From contig JAQUIT010000018.1 in assembly GCA_028681335.1 (NCBI GenBank), positions 1 to 64,000 of the forward strand: a stretch of 64,000 nucleotides of DNA, in the 5' to 3' direction. Both the position numbers and the translations under genes were made by a program. The DNA comes from Desulfuromonadaceae bacterium. Lineage in GTDB: Bacteria; Desulfobacterota; Desulfuromonadia; Geobacterales; Pseudopelobacteraceae. Of this stretch, positions 46,775 through 56,981 are shown in pieces. The notes under the pieces are model-generated. The model was not told the DNA's origin and did no database searches. It worked only from the letters and a program-made list of their open reading frames with translations. Position 1 is the stretch's first letter, and every line of letters starts with the position of its first letter.

Positions 46775-48874
46775 TTAATGGTTATTGTGTGCTTCTTTCT
46801 TTTCTGCCAGAGACTCAGAGACTATTTTTTGTGAAAGGTGTGAAGGTACCTCTTCGTAATGGGAAAACTCCATACTGAGCAGCCCGCGATCACTGGTCAT
46901 AGATTTGAGGTCGTTTGAATAAGCCAGAACTTCAGACATCGGTACAATAGCCCGGATAATCTGTGAATTGGCTTTTGGCTCTACGCCGACAACTTTGCCG
47001 CGCCTGGAGTTGAGGTCGCCTATGACGTCACCCATATTCTCGTCCGGTACAGTGATTTTCATGTTTACTATCGGCTCAAGAAGGACCGGTTTGCAGAGCT
47101 CCATTGCCTTCTTGAACGCCATCGAGCCGGCAACCTTAAAGGCCATTTCTGAAGAGTCTACGGTGTGAAAAGATCCGTCGTAGAGGGCAACCCTGAAATC
47201 TACTACCGGATAGCCTGCCAGAAAGCCCTCGTAGCTTGCCTCCTGAATCCCTTTGTCAACCGCCGGAATATACTGGCGCGGGATGACCCCCCCGACAACT
47301 TTGTCTTCAAAAACATATCCCTCTCCGCGGCTTGTCGGAGACATTTCGATCCAGCAGTCACCATACTGACCGCGACCGCCAGACTGCTTCTTGTATTTTC
47401 CCTGCACCTTGGCAGTTCCACGAATCGTCTCAAAATAAGGGACTTTCGGCGTTTTGAGCAGAACCTCCACCCCAAACTTTCGCTTCATCTTTTCAACAAT
47501 AACTTCCAGGTGGACCTGCCCCATACCGGAAATAATGAATTCCTTGGTCTGTGTGTCGCGGTGGGACTCAAGCGTTGGCTCTTCTTCTATCATGCGGTGC
47601 AGTGCGCTATGAATCTTGTCCTCGTCCGCCTTGGTCTTGGGCTCTATTGCGTATGATATCACCGGTATAAGTTGTTTTGCGGGCTCAAAGACGATCGGTT
47701 TGACTGGGTCACAGAGCGTGTCGCCGGTTACCGTTTCCTTGAGTTTAGCAACGGCAACTATGTCTCCTGCAACAGCCTGTTTGATAGGATGCTGCTTTTT
47801 CCCTTCAAGTTCGTAAATCTGACCGATCCGTTCTTCAACCCCTTTGCTCGAGTTGTATATCGTTGAATCCGAGTTAAGTACACCGGAGTAAATTCTGAAA
47901 ATAGTGATTTTGCCGGTGTACGGATCGGAAGTAGTCTTAAAAACCAGAGCAGAGAAAGGTTCCTTCTCGTCCGGAGCACGTTCAATGATCTCTTCGGTTT
48001 TGGGGTGAATGCCTACCGCCTTGGTTCGATCCAGAGGGGAGGGGAGGTAGGCGCAGACCGCATCCAGCAGGTGAGCTACCCCGATGTTGGCGGTTGCCGC
48101 TCCACAGAGAACAGCCGTAAATGTATTGCGCATTGTGCCGACCCGCAGGCCGTCAATTATTTCGTCAATCGTAAGATCGCCGTTTTCAAGGTATTTTTCA
48201 GTGAGCGCGTCGTACGCTTCAGCGACCGTCTCGACCATCTGCTCACGCAAGCGGGCCGCATCTGCAGCGTATTCGGCAGGGATTGCCCCTTCTGTGTATT
48301 TGCCTGATCCGTCTTTGGCGTAAAAGCAGGCTTTCATGGTGATGAGGTCGACAACCCCTTCAAAGCCTGATTCCAGTCCCAACGGCATTTGAATGGCGAT
48401 CCCCCGGGCTCCCAGCATTTTTTCCATATCATCAATGGCCCGCAGAAAACTGGCCCGCTCGCGATCGAGCTTGTTGACAAAGGCGATGCGTGGAATTTCG
48501 AATTCATTGGCCCATTTCCAGATTTCCTCTGTTTGGGCTTTGACTCCTGATATGGCCGAGAGGATGATGACTGCACAGTCCAGAGTGCGCATGCAGGCAC
48601 GGGTGTCAGCAATAAAATTGCCATAGCCGGGGGTGTCCACAATATGAATGGAGTGTCCCTGCCACTCGCAATGGTCAAGCGCTGAGCTGATTGAGATTTT
48701 CCGTTTGATCTCCTCCGGTTCAAAGTCCATGGTTGATGTGCCGTCGTCAACCCGTCCCAGACGGTCGATCATTCCGGTGTCAAACAAAATTGCCTCTGAT
48801 AGCGACGTCTTGCCGGCGCCACCATGTGCGATGATGCCCAAGTTGCGGATTTTGCTGGTCTCAAACTGTCCCAT
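46775..48874 (-). CDS. Elongation factor G-like GTPase (EF-G2 type)
   Basis: 699 residues with all five EF-G domains. G1 is AHGGAGKTSL instead of the AHIDAGKTT of canonical EF-G, G3 VDTPGYGNF, G4 NKLD; domain IV has GGRGQYGDCWIE and domain V RRGKVVGVE. The variant G1 and the absence of neighbouring rps/tuf genes mark it as the accessory EF-G2 group, whose role is poorly defined (some do not hydrolyse GTP for translocation). First gene of the four-gene set ending in the MglA-like gene. Confidence 0.92.
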   Translation of the reverse strand: MGQFETSKIRNLGIIAHGGAGKTSLSEAILFDTGMIDRLGRVDDGTSTMDFEPEEIKRKISISSALDHCEWQGHSIHIVDTPGYGNFIADTRACMRTLDCAVIILSAISGVKAQTEEIWKWANEFEIPRIAFVNKLDRERASFLRAIDDMEKMLGARGIAIQMPLGLESGFEGVVDLITMKACFYAKDGSGKYTEGAIPAEYAADAARLREQMVETVAEAYDALTEKYLENGDLTIDEIIDGLRVGTMRNTFTAVLCGAATANIGVAHLLDAVCAYLPSPLDRTKAVGIHPKTEEIIERAPDEKEPFSALVFKTTSDPYTGKITIFRIYSGVLNSDSTIYNSSKGVEERIGQIYELEGKKQHPIKQAVAGDIVAVAKLKETVTGDTLCDPVKPIVFEPAKQLIPVISYAIEPKTKADEDKIHSALHRMIEEEPTLESHRDTQTKEFIISGMGQVHLEVIVEKMKRKFGVEVLLKTPKVPYFETIRGTAKVQGKYKKQSGGRGQYGDCWIEMSPTSRGEGYVFEDKVVGGVIPRQYIPAVDKGIQEASYEGFLAGYPVVDFRVALYDGSFHTVDSSEMAFKVAGSMAFKKAMELCKPVLLEPIVNMKITVPDENMGDVIGDLNSRRGKVVGVEPKANSQIIRAIVPMSEVLAYSNDLKSMTSDRGLLSMEFSHYEEVPSHLSQKIVSESLAEKKEAHNNH

Positions 48875-48960
48875 AGAACTGCCTCCTTGCGTGCAATATG
48901 GATTTCATCTGTGCGCCCAACTTAAATTCCACTTCAGGATCGACTCATCGGGTGCAGCAA

Positions 48961-49725
48961 TTAGCGGTTTCGTTCATACAGTATACGTAAACCTTCCAGC
49001 GTCAAGTTCTCATCAACTTCATCAATTGTCTTTGACTCCGGTGCGATCAGGTTGGCCAGGCCACCGGTGGCAATCACGCGAAAATCTTCGTGGGATTCGG
49101 AGCGGATATTTTCCACTATTCCATCTACCAAGCCGACATAGCCGTAAAATATTCCTGCCTGCATGGAGTTTACGGTATTTTTTGCAATAACATTTGGCGG
49201 CTTGATTATGTCTATTCGTGGTAGCTTGCTGGCCCGCTGAAAGAGAGCTTCAACTGAAATTGCAAGGCCAGGTGCGATGGCACCCCCACAATACTCACCC
49301 TTGCCATTAACATAATCAAAAGTTGTAGCCGTGCCAAAATCGACAATAACCAAGGGGCATTTATGTTTTTCGTAACCGGCCACTGCATTAACAATTCTGT
49401 CGGCGCCAACTTCACGGGGATTGTCATAGTGTATTGGCATACCTGTCTTGATTCCAGGGCCGACAACGTAAGGTGACAGGTTGAAAAAATCGTGAGAAAT
49501 CGCCTCCATTACGCCAGTAAGCGGCGGAACAACTGACGATATTATGGAAGCTTTGACCTCAGAAAAACCGAGCTCGGCCTGATCAAACAGGCTGTGCAGA
49601 AGCACAGCATATTCGTCCGAAGTTCGGGACTTATCAGTTGAAAGGCGCCAGCTGCGAAGCAGCAACGTGCCGTCATAAACTCCCAAAACTATGTTGCTGT
49701 TGCCGACATCAATAACCAGAAGCAT
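48961..49725 (-). CDS. coaX: Type III pantothenate kinase
   Basis: 254 residues, ASKHA fold. [14 protein letters not shown] phosphate motif, [25 protein letters not shown] and the C-terminal ATGGLANL adenosine motif. First step of coenzyme A synthesis; this type is not feedback-inhibited by CoA and needs a monovalent cation. It starts immediately at the birA stop. Confidence 0.96.
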   Translation of the reverse strand: MLLVIDVGNSNIVLGVYDGTLLLRSWRLSTDKSRTSDEYAVLLHSLFDQAELGFSEVKASIISSVVPPLTGVMEAISHDFFNLSPYVVGPGIKTGMPIHYDNPREVGADRIVNAVAGYEKHKCPLVIVDFGTATTFDYVNGKGEYCGGAIAPGLAISVEALFQRASKLPRIDIIKPPNVIAKNTVNSMQAGIFYGYVGLVDGIVENIRSESHEDFRVIATGGLANLIAPESKTIDEVDENLTLEGLRILYERNR

Positions 49726-50703
49726 TCAGATTACCCTCACATCGCCGCAGGTGATACGGTGTATTGTTCCCTCATCGGATTTGAGCAGCATAGCCCCATC
49801 CGAATCAATACCGATAAACCGACCGCCGGTACATTCCGTCCCGGAGTCGTTGACTGTTACCTGACGCCCGTTGGCATTGCATCTGCGCTGCCATTCTTCA
49901 CGTACAGGCCCAAAACCGTGTGCCAGAAAGTCAGCGTAGAGACGATCCAGTTCGTTCAGCATGGTGCCGGTGAAGTGCGAACGGTCAACCCTGGTGCCGG
50001 ACTCCAGCAGCAGCGAGGTGGCTGGATGCCGCAGGTCATTCGGAAACTGGTCTGCCGTCATATTCAGATTTACGCCGATGCCAAGAATTACAAAGTTGAT
50101 ACCGTCTGTTTCGGCACTCATTTCGTTTAACAGGCCGGCAACCTTTTTTCCGGATAGCAACAGGTCGTTGGGCCATTTGATTTCTGGAGTCAGTTTGGTT
50201 GTCTGCTCAATCGCACGTGCTGCAGCCACCGCAGAGAGAAAAGTCAATTGCGGGGCCTCATGCGGCATTATTGCCGGGCGCAAGACCACTGAACAGTAAA
50301 GATTTACTCCGGCAGGAGAAGACCAGAGCCTGCCGCGTCGCCCCTTGCCACCTGTTTGACTGTCAGCCAGCACAACGGTCCCTTCAATGGCGCCATTTTC
50401 TGCCAGCCGAAAGGTGTCGGCATTTGTTGAGCCGGTCTGTTTGATAAATTCAAGTTGCCTGCCGACTCTGGCGCTGTTCAGATGAGCTCTGACTTCGTGC
50501 TGGTCAATGGTGTCAGGTGAGGAGACAAGCCGGTAGCCGCGCGATGGAGTGGCTTCAATAGAATAACCGCTATTTCTCAATGCTGTTATGTGTTTCCAAA
50601 CAGCGGTTCGTGATATCCCAAGCTCTCTGCTGAGGTGCTGGCCTGATATATAACCATCTTCAGTCCGGAACAGACGCAATATGGTGCCGGCTTTTTGGTG
50701 CAT
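49726..50703 (-). CDS. birA: Biotin protein ligase / biotin operon repressor
   Basis: 325 residues. N-terminal winged helix (SGQHLSRELGISRTAVWKHI), catalytic domain with the biotinyl-AMP loop GRRGRLW, KWPNDLLL, and a C-terminal SH3-like domain. The retained DNA-binding domain indicates a bifunctional, regulatory BirA. GAGG precedes the ATG. Confidence 0.96.
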   Translation of the reverse strand: MHQKAGTILRLFRTEDGYISGQHLSRELGISRTAVWKHITALRNSGYSIEATPSRGYRLVSSPDTIDQHEVRAHLNSARVGRQLEFIKQTGSTNADTFRLAENGAIEGTVVLADSQTGGKGRRGRLWSSPAGVNLYCSVVLRPAIMPHEAPQLTFLSAVAAARAIEQTTKLTPEIKWPNDLLLSGKKVAGLLNEMSAETDGINFVILGIGVNLNMTADQFPNDLRHPATSLLLESGTRVDRSHFTGTMLNELDRLYADFLAHGFGPVREEWQRRCNANGRQVTVNDSGTECTGGRFIGIDSDGAMLLKSDEGTIHRITCGDVRVI

Positions 50704-50739
50704 TGTGCTACCTCGAAAGTATCCTGGGAGTGCTGACGT

Positions 50740-51564
50740 CTAGTCGAGAAGCATCGATATATCCATCGCCCGCGGCGAGTGGGTCAATGCTCCTACAGAA
50801 ATAATATCAACGCCGGTTTCAGCAATCGCCCGTACACGTTCAAGATTGACGCCGCCGGATGCCTCTACCAGAGCTCTGTGGCCAATGGTTGCGACAGCCG
50901 TTCGCATTTCATCAAGGCTCATGTTGTCCAGCATGATAATGTCGGCTCCGGCAGTAAGAGCCTCGTCAACCTGGGCCAGAGTCTCGGTTTCTATTTCAAT
51001 TTTCAATGTGTGGGGAATATAAGCCCGAGCACGGCGGATCGCTTCGGTGATCCCTCCTGCAGCGGCGATATGATTCTCCTTGATCAGGACGCCATCGTAG
51101 AGGCCGGTCCTGTGGTTAATGCCTCCACCGACCCGCACGGCGTATTTTTCGAGTTGTCTCAGTCCAGGTGTGGTTTTGCGTGTGTCGACTATTCGTGCTT
51201 TAGTTCCGGTAACGGCTTCGACAAAGCTTGTTGTAAGTGTCGCGATGCCGCACATTCTCTGGAGCAGATTAAGTGCGACCCGTTCACCCATCAATAGTTG
51301 TGCGGCCTCTCCATGAACCGTTGCTAAAACAGTCCCGACTGCGGCTTTTTCGCCATCATTCAGGCATGCTTCGAAGCGGATGTCAGGATCAAGTTTGCTG
51401 AATACACGGGCTGCTGTTGAAAGACCGGCGACCACCATGTTTTCTTTGGCAATCAGTCGTGCCGATGCGGGGCGCGCTCCTGGCACAACCGCAAGAGTGG
51501 TGATGTCTCCGGTATGGATGTCTTCGAGGAGTGCCTGCTCAATCAGGCGGTCAATAGTTATCAT
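50740..51564 (-). CDS. nadC: Nicotinate-nucleotide pyrophosphorylase (quinolinate phosphoribosyltransferase)
   Basis: 274 residues. NAD synthesis from quinolinate. LLEDIHTGDIT, GERVALNLLQRMCGIAT, DTRKTTPGLR, KYAVRVGGGINHR, LIKENHIAAAGG and the C-terminal VDIISVGALTHS are all family blocks. It heads the run nadC-birA-coaX with gaps of 36 and 0 nt. Confidence 0.97.
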   Translation of the reverse strand: MITIDRLIEQALLEDIHTGDITTLAVVPGARPASARLIAKENMVVAGLSTAARVFSKLDPDIRFEACLNDGEKAAVGTVLATVHGEAAQLLMGERVALNLLQRMCGIATLTTSFVEAVTGTKARIVDTRKTTPGLRQLEKYAVRVGGGINHRTGLYDGVLIKENHIAAAGGITEAIRRARAYIPHTLKIEIETETLAQVDEALTAGADIIMLDNMSLDEMRTAVATIGHRALVEASGGVNLERVRAIAETGVDIISVGALTHSPRAMDISMLLD

Positions 51565-51703
51565 TTCTGGTCACCTAGGTACGTAAAAGTGCGTTGATCT
51601 ATATCACAGCGTTTGAAGTGTATCAACCGCTACACGGAGTCGTTGTCGAGAGGCGTTTAATACAGAGCAGAATGTAAAATTACGATTCTGACCTGAGGCT
51701 GAA

Positions 51704-52549
51704 TCAGTTGCCCATGATTTCAAGGCTGAAGTTCTTCACTTCTATCAGCTTGTCTTCAACCTCATCGATTATGTCGGCTAGCAATTGTTCATTAAGCTTG
51801 AGTGTTTCCCAGGCAATTTTCTGCATAGGGGGGACAAAACGTTCCCCGCTATCACTGAATCCACTGGCGCTGATGAGGATGTCTGCAATATGAACTACTG
51901 CAGTTTTAATGCGATGATTCTTTGATTCAGCAACATCATGGTGGAAGGCGATCGGTTCGCTTAATTTATCAGGCAGGAACCAGCACTTCGATAACCATCC
52001 CCCGACCTCTGCATGGTCTGTATCAATGATCTCTCGCTCGGCTTCCATGGTGTAAATCTGTCGATCGCGGACAAGCTGAAGAATATCTTTCTCGGCATTG
52101 TTACACTTAATGGATATAATCACCTTTCCAATGTCATGTAAAAGCCCTGCCGTTGCGATCTCTTCACATTCCGGGAGCCCCAATTTACGGGCTATTATAT
52201 TGGCCGCTGCACCAACTGCGAGAGAATGTTCCCATAATCCGACGATGTCTTTCTCCATAATTGCAAAAATAGATGAAGAGAGTGCCAGGCTCTTGACCAC
52301 ATTTACTCCCAGCAGAATCATGGCGTTAGAGATGGTGGACACTCGATAGAAACCATAGGACGGTGAATTTGCCAAGCGAAGGACGCGGGCGGAAATCACC
52401 TGGTCCGAAGAAACAATTCTAGCCATCTCCTGTATAGATGATTTGTCGTTTTCAGAGAGCGAGTTCAGTTTGTAAATGACACTTGGGAGCGTTGGCAATG
52501 TCTTTGTGTCCATAATAATCTTTTTTAGATCATTCCGATTTTCGGTCAC
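51704..52549 (-). CDS. HDOD-domain signalling protein
   Basis: 281 residues with one HDOD domain (about 15-225): LPTLPSVIYKL, SSDQVISARVLRLANSPSYG, NAMILLGVNVVKSLAL and a degenerate HD motif GLLHDIGKVI plus HAEVGGWL and AFHHDV, unusually rich in metal-type residues for HDOD, so phosphohydrolase activity cannot be excluded. GTG start overlapping the upstream small gene by 20 nt, with GGGGGGCGAAA as a ribosome binding site. Confidence 0.88.
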   Translation of the reverse strand: MTENRNDLKKIIMDTKTLPTLPSVIYKLNSLSENDKSSIQEMARIVSSDQVISARVLRLANSPSYGFYRVSTISNAMILLGVNVVKSLALSSSIFAIMEKDIVGLWEHSLAVGAAANIIARKLGLPECEEIATAGLLHDIGKVIISIKCNNAEKDILQLVRDRQIYTMEAEREIIDTDHAEVGGWLSKCWFLPDKLSEPIAFHHDVAESKNHRIKTAVVHIADILISASGFSDSGERFVPPMQKIAWETLKLNEQLLADIIDEVEDKLIEVKNFSLEIMGN

Positions 52550-52868
52550 TTTCGCCCCCCATAGATTTGATCAGATGTGTCTTATAGATGTTATGCAGCA
52601 TGACATTAAGCGGTTCCTGAAGGGTTTTACTAAAACGGTTATCAAGCTCCCGCATGAAATCGTCAATAGATTGGCCACCTTCTTCCCAGACAGGGTGCCC
52701 AGCGACATAGAGAGTTGTGATATCCATATTTGCAAAGCGGGCGATCAAGGGTTCTGTCAATTCAGTGCCTTTGCCGCAGACCGGAATCCCGATCGGTGAG
52801 TCGCCTCGAAAGATGTCCCTGGCAAGAACCATTCCTGGTTTAGCATTGTTTAATGGTATTTTTTGCAT
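52530..52868 (-). CDS. Small KPGMVLARD-domain protein, partner of the HDOD protein
   Basis: 112 residues. The pattern KPGMVLARDIF, then a GTELTEPLIARFANMDI stretch and a closing VAG strand is the small beta-rich module usually found N-terminal to HD-GYP or HDOD domains in deltaproteobacteria. Here it is encoded as its own gene that overlaps the HDOD gene by 20 nt, suggesting the two products act together. AAGGAA precedes the ATG. Confidence 0.7.
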   Translation of the reverse strand: MQKIPLNNAKPGMVLARDIFRGDSPIGIPVCGKGTELTEPLIARFANMDITTLYVAGHPVWEEGGQSIDDFMRELDNRFSKTLQEPLNVMLHNIYKTHLIKSMGGESDRKSE

Positions 52869-53231
52869 GGTCCGTTTCCTTGCGCCGGGTTAATAGGGCA
52901 TAGTGGGCGAAAATACTACTGAATACGGGGGAATAAGTCAATTTATTACATTGCTGTTACGTTGTCACTTCTCTGTAGTCAAGCCGTGTGAAGCACGTTT
53001 GATTACATGTTTTGAGCAAACTGTGTAAACAGATTTGCAGTTCGGGTTAACGAAAGCAGGTAGCAAAGTATGAGTTCAAATTGTTGTGCCTATTATTCAG
53101 ATTCATTGATATTAACTGCTTGACAAGAGTATTTAGTGACGATTATTGTTTTCATTTTTAGTAAAAGTTAGCTCGTATATCCGCTGAAACCCCACTATTT
53201 TTTAACAAAACTAAAAATGGAGACGTGTTAA
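52869..53231. other. Divergent intergenic region upstream of maeB
   Basis: 363 nt, AT-rich, no gene or structured RNA recognised. It contains the predicted maeB promoter and presumably the promoter of the HDOD pair. Confidence 0.5.
53120..53147 (+). promoter_or_regulatory. Predicted promoter of maeB
   Basis: TTGACA at 53120-53125 with ATTATT at 53142-53147 after a 16-nt spacer, about 85 nt before the maeB ATG. Confidence 0.45.
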
Positions 53232-55481
53232 ATGGCTAAGTTTAAAGATTCGCTAGAATATCACTCAAGCGGCCGTAAAGGCAAGATCGAGGTGGTTTCC
53301 ACAAAACCTTGTCAGACCGCCGAAGATTTGTCGCTGGCATACTCGCCGGGCGTTGCTGAACCTTGTCTTGCAATACAGCAGAATCCGGAAGATGCTTATA
53401 AATACACCGCCAAGGGCAACTTGATAGCGGTTGTCTCCAATGGTACCGCCGTACTCGGCCTTGGCAATCTCGGTGCTCTGGCCGGGAAGCCGGTCATGGA
53501 AGGCAAGGGTATTCTTTTCAAACGTTTTGCTGACATTGACGTCTTTGATATAGAACTTGATACAGAAGACCCGGACGAGATTATCAAGGCCTGCCAGTTG
53601 TTGGAACCGACATTTGGCGGCATCAATCTGGAAGACATAAAGGCTCCCGAGTGCTTTTATATAGAAGAAACCCTCAAAAAAACCATGAAAATACCGGTTT
53701 TCCACGACGATCAACACGGCACCGCCATCATATCATCTGCGGCACTTCTTAACGCGCTGTACCTGGTTGGCAAAAAAATCGAAGATATTCGTATCGTTGT
53801 CAACGGGGCAGGCGCATCTGCCAATTCCTGCGCTAAATTGGCAATTGCGCTTGGTGTAAAGCCGAACAACATGATCATGTGCGATACGAAGGGCGTTATT
53901 TACAAGGGGCGCGTAGAGGGGATGAACCCCTACAAAGAGCTATTTGCTGCCGATACTCATTTCCGCACCCTTGAGCAGGCTGCTGTCGGGGCTGATGTCC
54001 TGTTCGGGCTTTCAGCCAAGGGAGCATTCACCTGTGAGATGGTTGCCAGCATGGCACCGAACCCGGTCATTTTCGCCATGGCCAATCCAGACCCTGAAAT
54101 CACTCCTGAAGAGGCTCATGCGGTGCGTAGTGATGTGATGATTGCTACCGGCCGCTCTGACTATCCCAATCAGGTTAATAATGTTCTTGGTTTCCCGTTC
54201 ATTTTCCGCGGTGCACTTGATTGCCGTGCCAGCTGTATTAACGAAGAAATGAAGCTGGCCGCTGTCAAAGCCTTAGCTCAGTTAGCCCGTGAAGAGGTGC
54301 CGGATTCTGTCTGCAAAGCCTATGGGAATCAGAAATTTGTGTTCGGTCCCAACTACATAATTCCCAAGCCGTTTGACCCGAGAGTTCTGTTACATGTTGC
54401 TCCAGCTATCGCCAAGGCTGCTATGGAGAGCGGTGTTGCCCGCCAGCCTATATCCGATATGGCAAAGTATATTGAGCATCTCGAATCAACTCAGGGTAAA
54501 TCCAAAGAGATTATGCGTATGATTATCAATAAGGCCAAGAGTGACCCTAAATCGATTGTCTTTCCCGAAGGTGACAACGAAAAAATTCTTAGGGCCGCAA
54601 AAGAACTTGTTGAGGAGGGAATTGCCAAGCCCATTCTGATTGGAGACCGCACAAAAATTGTTAAGAAAATGGCGGATCTGCATATCGAGGCTGATGTTAG
54701 AATTATCGATCCGTCTGATTCTGATTTAACTGATCGTTACGCCGAAGAATTGTATAAGCTGCGTCAGCGTAAAGGTTTAACGCTTTCGGAGTCGCAGCGC
54801 ATATTACGGCGAAAATCGCGTACTATCTTCGGCTCTATGATGGTTCATATGGGGGATGCCGAAGCACTGCTTGGTGGTATTGATACGCACTACCCGGAGA
54901 CGATCCGTCCGGCTCTTGAGGTTGTTGGTAAGCAGGACGGGCTTTCCAGCGTTCATGGTCTGTATATGATGGTTTTTAAAAAAGGGGTCTATTTTCTTGC
55001 AGACACCACTGTAACTATTGACCCGACAGCTGAGGAACTTGCCGAAACTGCAATTCTGGCAGCAGAAAAAGTGCGCATGTTTGATGTTGAGCCTCGTGTC
55101 GCAATGCTCTCTTTTTCAAACTTCGGCTCCGTAGACCACCCGCAGGCAAAAAAAGTCAGGCAGGCAGTTGAAATAGTTAAGGAACGTGCGCCAGATCTGG
55201 TTATTGATGGTGAGATGCAGGCAGATACGTCGATTGTGCCGGAGTTGCTTGGAGGTTTCACCTTCTCAAAACTTACAAGCAGTGCCAATATACTGATATT
55301 CCCTGACCTGAACTCGGGGAATATCTGCTACAAACTCTTGCATCATTTAGGTGGGGCTGAAGCTATAGGCCCGATTCTGATGGGGATGAACATGCCGGTT
55401 CATGTCTTACAGCGTGGTGATGGCGTTGATGATATTGTGAATATGGCTGCTATCGCAGTTGTGGACGCTCAGACAATATAA
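53232..55481 (+). CDS. maeB: NADP-dependent malic enzyme with C-terminal phosphotransacetylase-like domain
   Basis: 749 residues, the normal MaeB length. Malic enzyme part (about 1-425): [26 protein letters not shown], the divalent-metal ligands in VFHDDQHGT, and the NADP loop [18 protein letters not shown]-like part (about 430-749): [31 protein letters not shown] and NLNSGNI-like [11 protein letters not shown]. The C-terminal domain is usually regulatory (acetyl-CoA sensing) rather than catalytic. Produces pyruvate and NADPH from malate. GGAGACG precedes the ATG. Confidence 0.96.
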   Translation: MAKFKDSLEYHSSGRKGKIEVVSTKPCQTAEDLSLAYSPGVAEPCLAIQQNPEDAYKYTAKGNLIAVVSNGTAVLGLGNLGALAGKPVMEGKGILFKRFADIDVFDIELDTEDPDEIIKACQLLEPTFGGINLEDIKAPECFYIEETLKKTMKIPVFHDDQHGTAIISSAALLNALYLVGKKIEDIRIVVNGAGASANSCAKLAIALGVKPNNMIMCDTKGVIYKGRVEGMNPYKELFAADTHFRTLEQAAVGADVLFGLSAKGAFTCEMVASMAPNPVIFAMANPDPEITPEEAHAVRSDVMIATGRSDYPNQVNNVLGFPFIFRGALDCRASCINEEMKLAAVKALAQLAREEVPDSVCKAYGNQKFVFGPNYIIPKPFDPRVLLHVAPAIAKAAMESGVARQPISDMAKYIEHLESTQGKSKEIMRMIINKAKSDPKSIVFPEGDNEKILRAAKELVEEGIAKPILIGDRTKIVKKMADLHIEADVRIIDPSDSDLTDRYAEELYKLRQRKGLTLSESQRILRRKSRTIFGSMMVHMGDAEALLGGIDTHYPETIRPALEVVGKQDGLSSVHGLYMMVFKKGVYFLADTTVTIDPTAEELAETAILAAEKVRMFDVEPRVAMLSFSNFGSVDHPQAKKVRQAVEIVKERAPDLVIDGEMQADTSIVPELLGGFTFSKLTSSANILIFPDLNSGNICYKLLHHLGGAEAIGPILMGMNMPVHVLQRGDGVDDIVNMAAIAVVDAQTI

Positions 55482-55776
55482 ATTATGCCGTCTGAAGTAG
55501 GTGTCATGAGATAGATGGCATTCTCGCGCAGTGTGCGGTATATCATTCAAGTATTTAATTTATTACACTGTCTACTGTTAGTAGTTGTAATTAATTGACG
55601 CGTAGCGTAAAAATATGCTCATTTAAGTAATTACAACGGTAGTTTGATGGACAATGCTGGATTTTATTGTTTTATACAGCACTTCCAATAAATTATCAGT
55701 CAGTAAATATTTGACATGCTTGATAAATTACTTTAGTTTCTAGCCGTCGTATGATTAGCTATTTCAGGAGGTTCAG
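55482..55776. other. AT-rich intergenic region before the second PATAN-like gene
   Basis: 295 nt with no ORF; several AT-rich blocks and TTGACA near 55710 followed by AT-rich sequence suggest a promoter for the downstream gene. No terminator for maeB was recognised. Confidence 0.45.
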
Positions 55777-56739
55777 ATGTTCCTTCTTCCCAAGGGCAGC
55801 CCACTATTTGAAAATCTGGCAGTTTCCAAGTTGAAGCTGCCGGATGTTTTAACAAAGCTCAGTAGCGGTGCTTTTACCGGTTACGCAAGTTTTGTATTCC
55901 AGTCCAGTACCTCTATTTTGGTGTTTGAAGCGGGGAAGCTTGTCAGTGCTCTTGTGGAAGGGCAGAACGGCAGGCGTGAATCCGGCTTTGAAGCGTTGTC
56001 CGCGTTGACCGAACTAATGGTTTCGACTGGTAGTGGAACCCTGAATGTCTATAAGCTTTCCAAAGATCTTACCATGTGTATCAATGCCCTTTTGGAAGGG
56101 GAAATGCTCTATAAGGCTCAGGAGTTAAAGCTTATAGATATCAAGACCCTGCTTGAAAAAGTTAAAGAGGATAAAATGAACGGCTGCTTGCGCATCTATA
56201 CGGATGAGCATTCGGCCATGATATTTTATAAAGATGGCAACCCCCTCGGTTTTTTTCATGATGGATCCAGCGATATAGAAACATCATCTACTGAGTCACA
56301 GAAGATAGCCGGCCTTCCCGGTGCCAAAATCGATCTTTTCTCCACTCAGAGTGCTGACGAACTGATGGGAACGAACCTGCTCGAAGTTGCAAACATTCAA
56401 AAGATATGGGATGCCTGTGTAGCTCTTCACAAGTCAGAACTGGACAAAACAAATCTTGAGCGCAAGGAGCGGGATAAGAAGGTTGAATCTATCAAGCTTT
56501 CGGAATTGGAAGAACAGGTGAAATCAATAGTGGGTGAGTATGTCGGTAAAGTAGGTCTCAGTATCGTTGACAAGGAGATATCGGACAACGGTGGCAATCA
56601 GTGTCTTGTCGATGTTGATGGTGCTGAAAAATTCATGAAGGGTGTCGAGCGTGCGGCAAAGCTTCTTGTCAGTGGGAGAAATATCAAATTAATGTTGGAG
56701 AGACTCGCTGCAACGACTTCTGCTGCCCAGTCGGAGTAA
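55777..56739 (+). CDS. PATAN/DUF4388-like protein, paralogue 2
   Basis: 320 residues, cytoplasmic. Opens with FLLPKGSPLFENL, then LPDVLTKLSSGAFTGYA, a second unit with IDIKTLLEKVK and SAMIFYKDGNPLGFFHDGSS (about 145-170), and a helical C-terminal domain (about 215-320). It is colinear over its whole length with the protein at 31194-32150 and similar in size (320 versus 318 residues). AGGAGG 6 nt before the ATG; followed by a clear terminator, so monocistronic. Confidence 0.75.
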   Translation: MFLLPKGSPLFENLAVSKLKLPDVLTKLSSGAFTGYASFVFQSSTSILVFEAGKLVSALVEGQNGRRESGFEALSALTELMVSTGSGTLNVYKLSKDLTMCINALLEGEMLYKAQELKLIDIKTLLEKVKEDKMNGCLRIYTDEHSAMIFYKDGNPLGFFHDGSSDIETSSTESQKIAGLPGAKIDLFSTQSADELMGTNLLEVANIQKIWDACVALHKSELDKTNLERKERDKKVESIKLSELEEQVKSIVGEYVGKVGLSIVDKEISDNGGNQCLVDVDGAEKFMKGVERAAKLLVSGRNIKLMLERLAATTSAAQSE

Positions 56740-56808
56740 GACCTGGTAAAATACTTGAGTGACGCTATTGCGGTAGTAAAAAATGCAGTAGTTCGCTGGT
56801 GATAATCA

Positions 56809-56843
56809 AAAGGCCATGCTATTGCATGGCCTTTAGTTTTTTT
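56809..56843 (+). terminator. Terminator of the second PATAN-like gene
   Basis: AAAGGCCATGC/GCATGGCCTTT with a 4-nt loop, then seven T. Confidence 0.92.
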
Positions 56844-56846
56844 GTT

Positions 56847-56920
56847 TGGAGGCGCGTGTCGGATTCGAACCGACGTTAACGGTTTTGCAGACCGGCTCCT
56901 AGCCTCTTGGATAACGCGCC
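56847..56920 (-). tRNA. tRNA-Cys (anticodon GCA)
   Basis: 74-nt cloverleaf on the minus strand: acceptor GGCGCGT/ACGCGCC, anticodon loop CTGCAAA (GCA), GGTTCGAATCC T-arm, discriminator T and encoded CCA. The outermost anticodon-stem pair is C-T. Confidence 0.96.
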
Positions 56921-56939
56921 ATTGCTCAATGAAGAAGTC

Positions 56940-56969
56940 TTTATAGCTAATATGATGTTGTGCTGTCAA
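56940..56969 (-). promoter_or_regulatory. Promoter of tRNA-Cys
   Basis: Minus-strand TTGACA (56964-56969), an 18-nt spacer and TATAAA (56940-56945), 19 nt before the mature tRNA. Confidence 0.75.
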
Positions 56970-56981
56970 CTACTAATTTGA

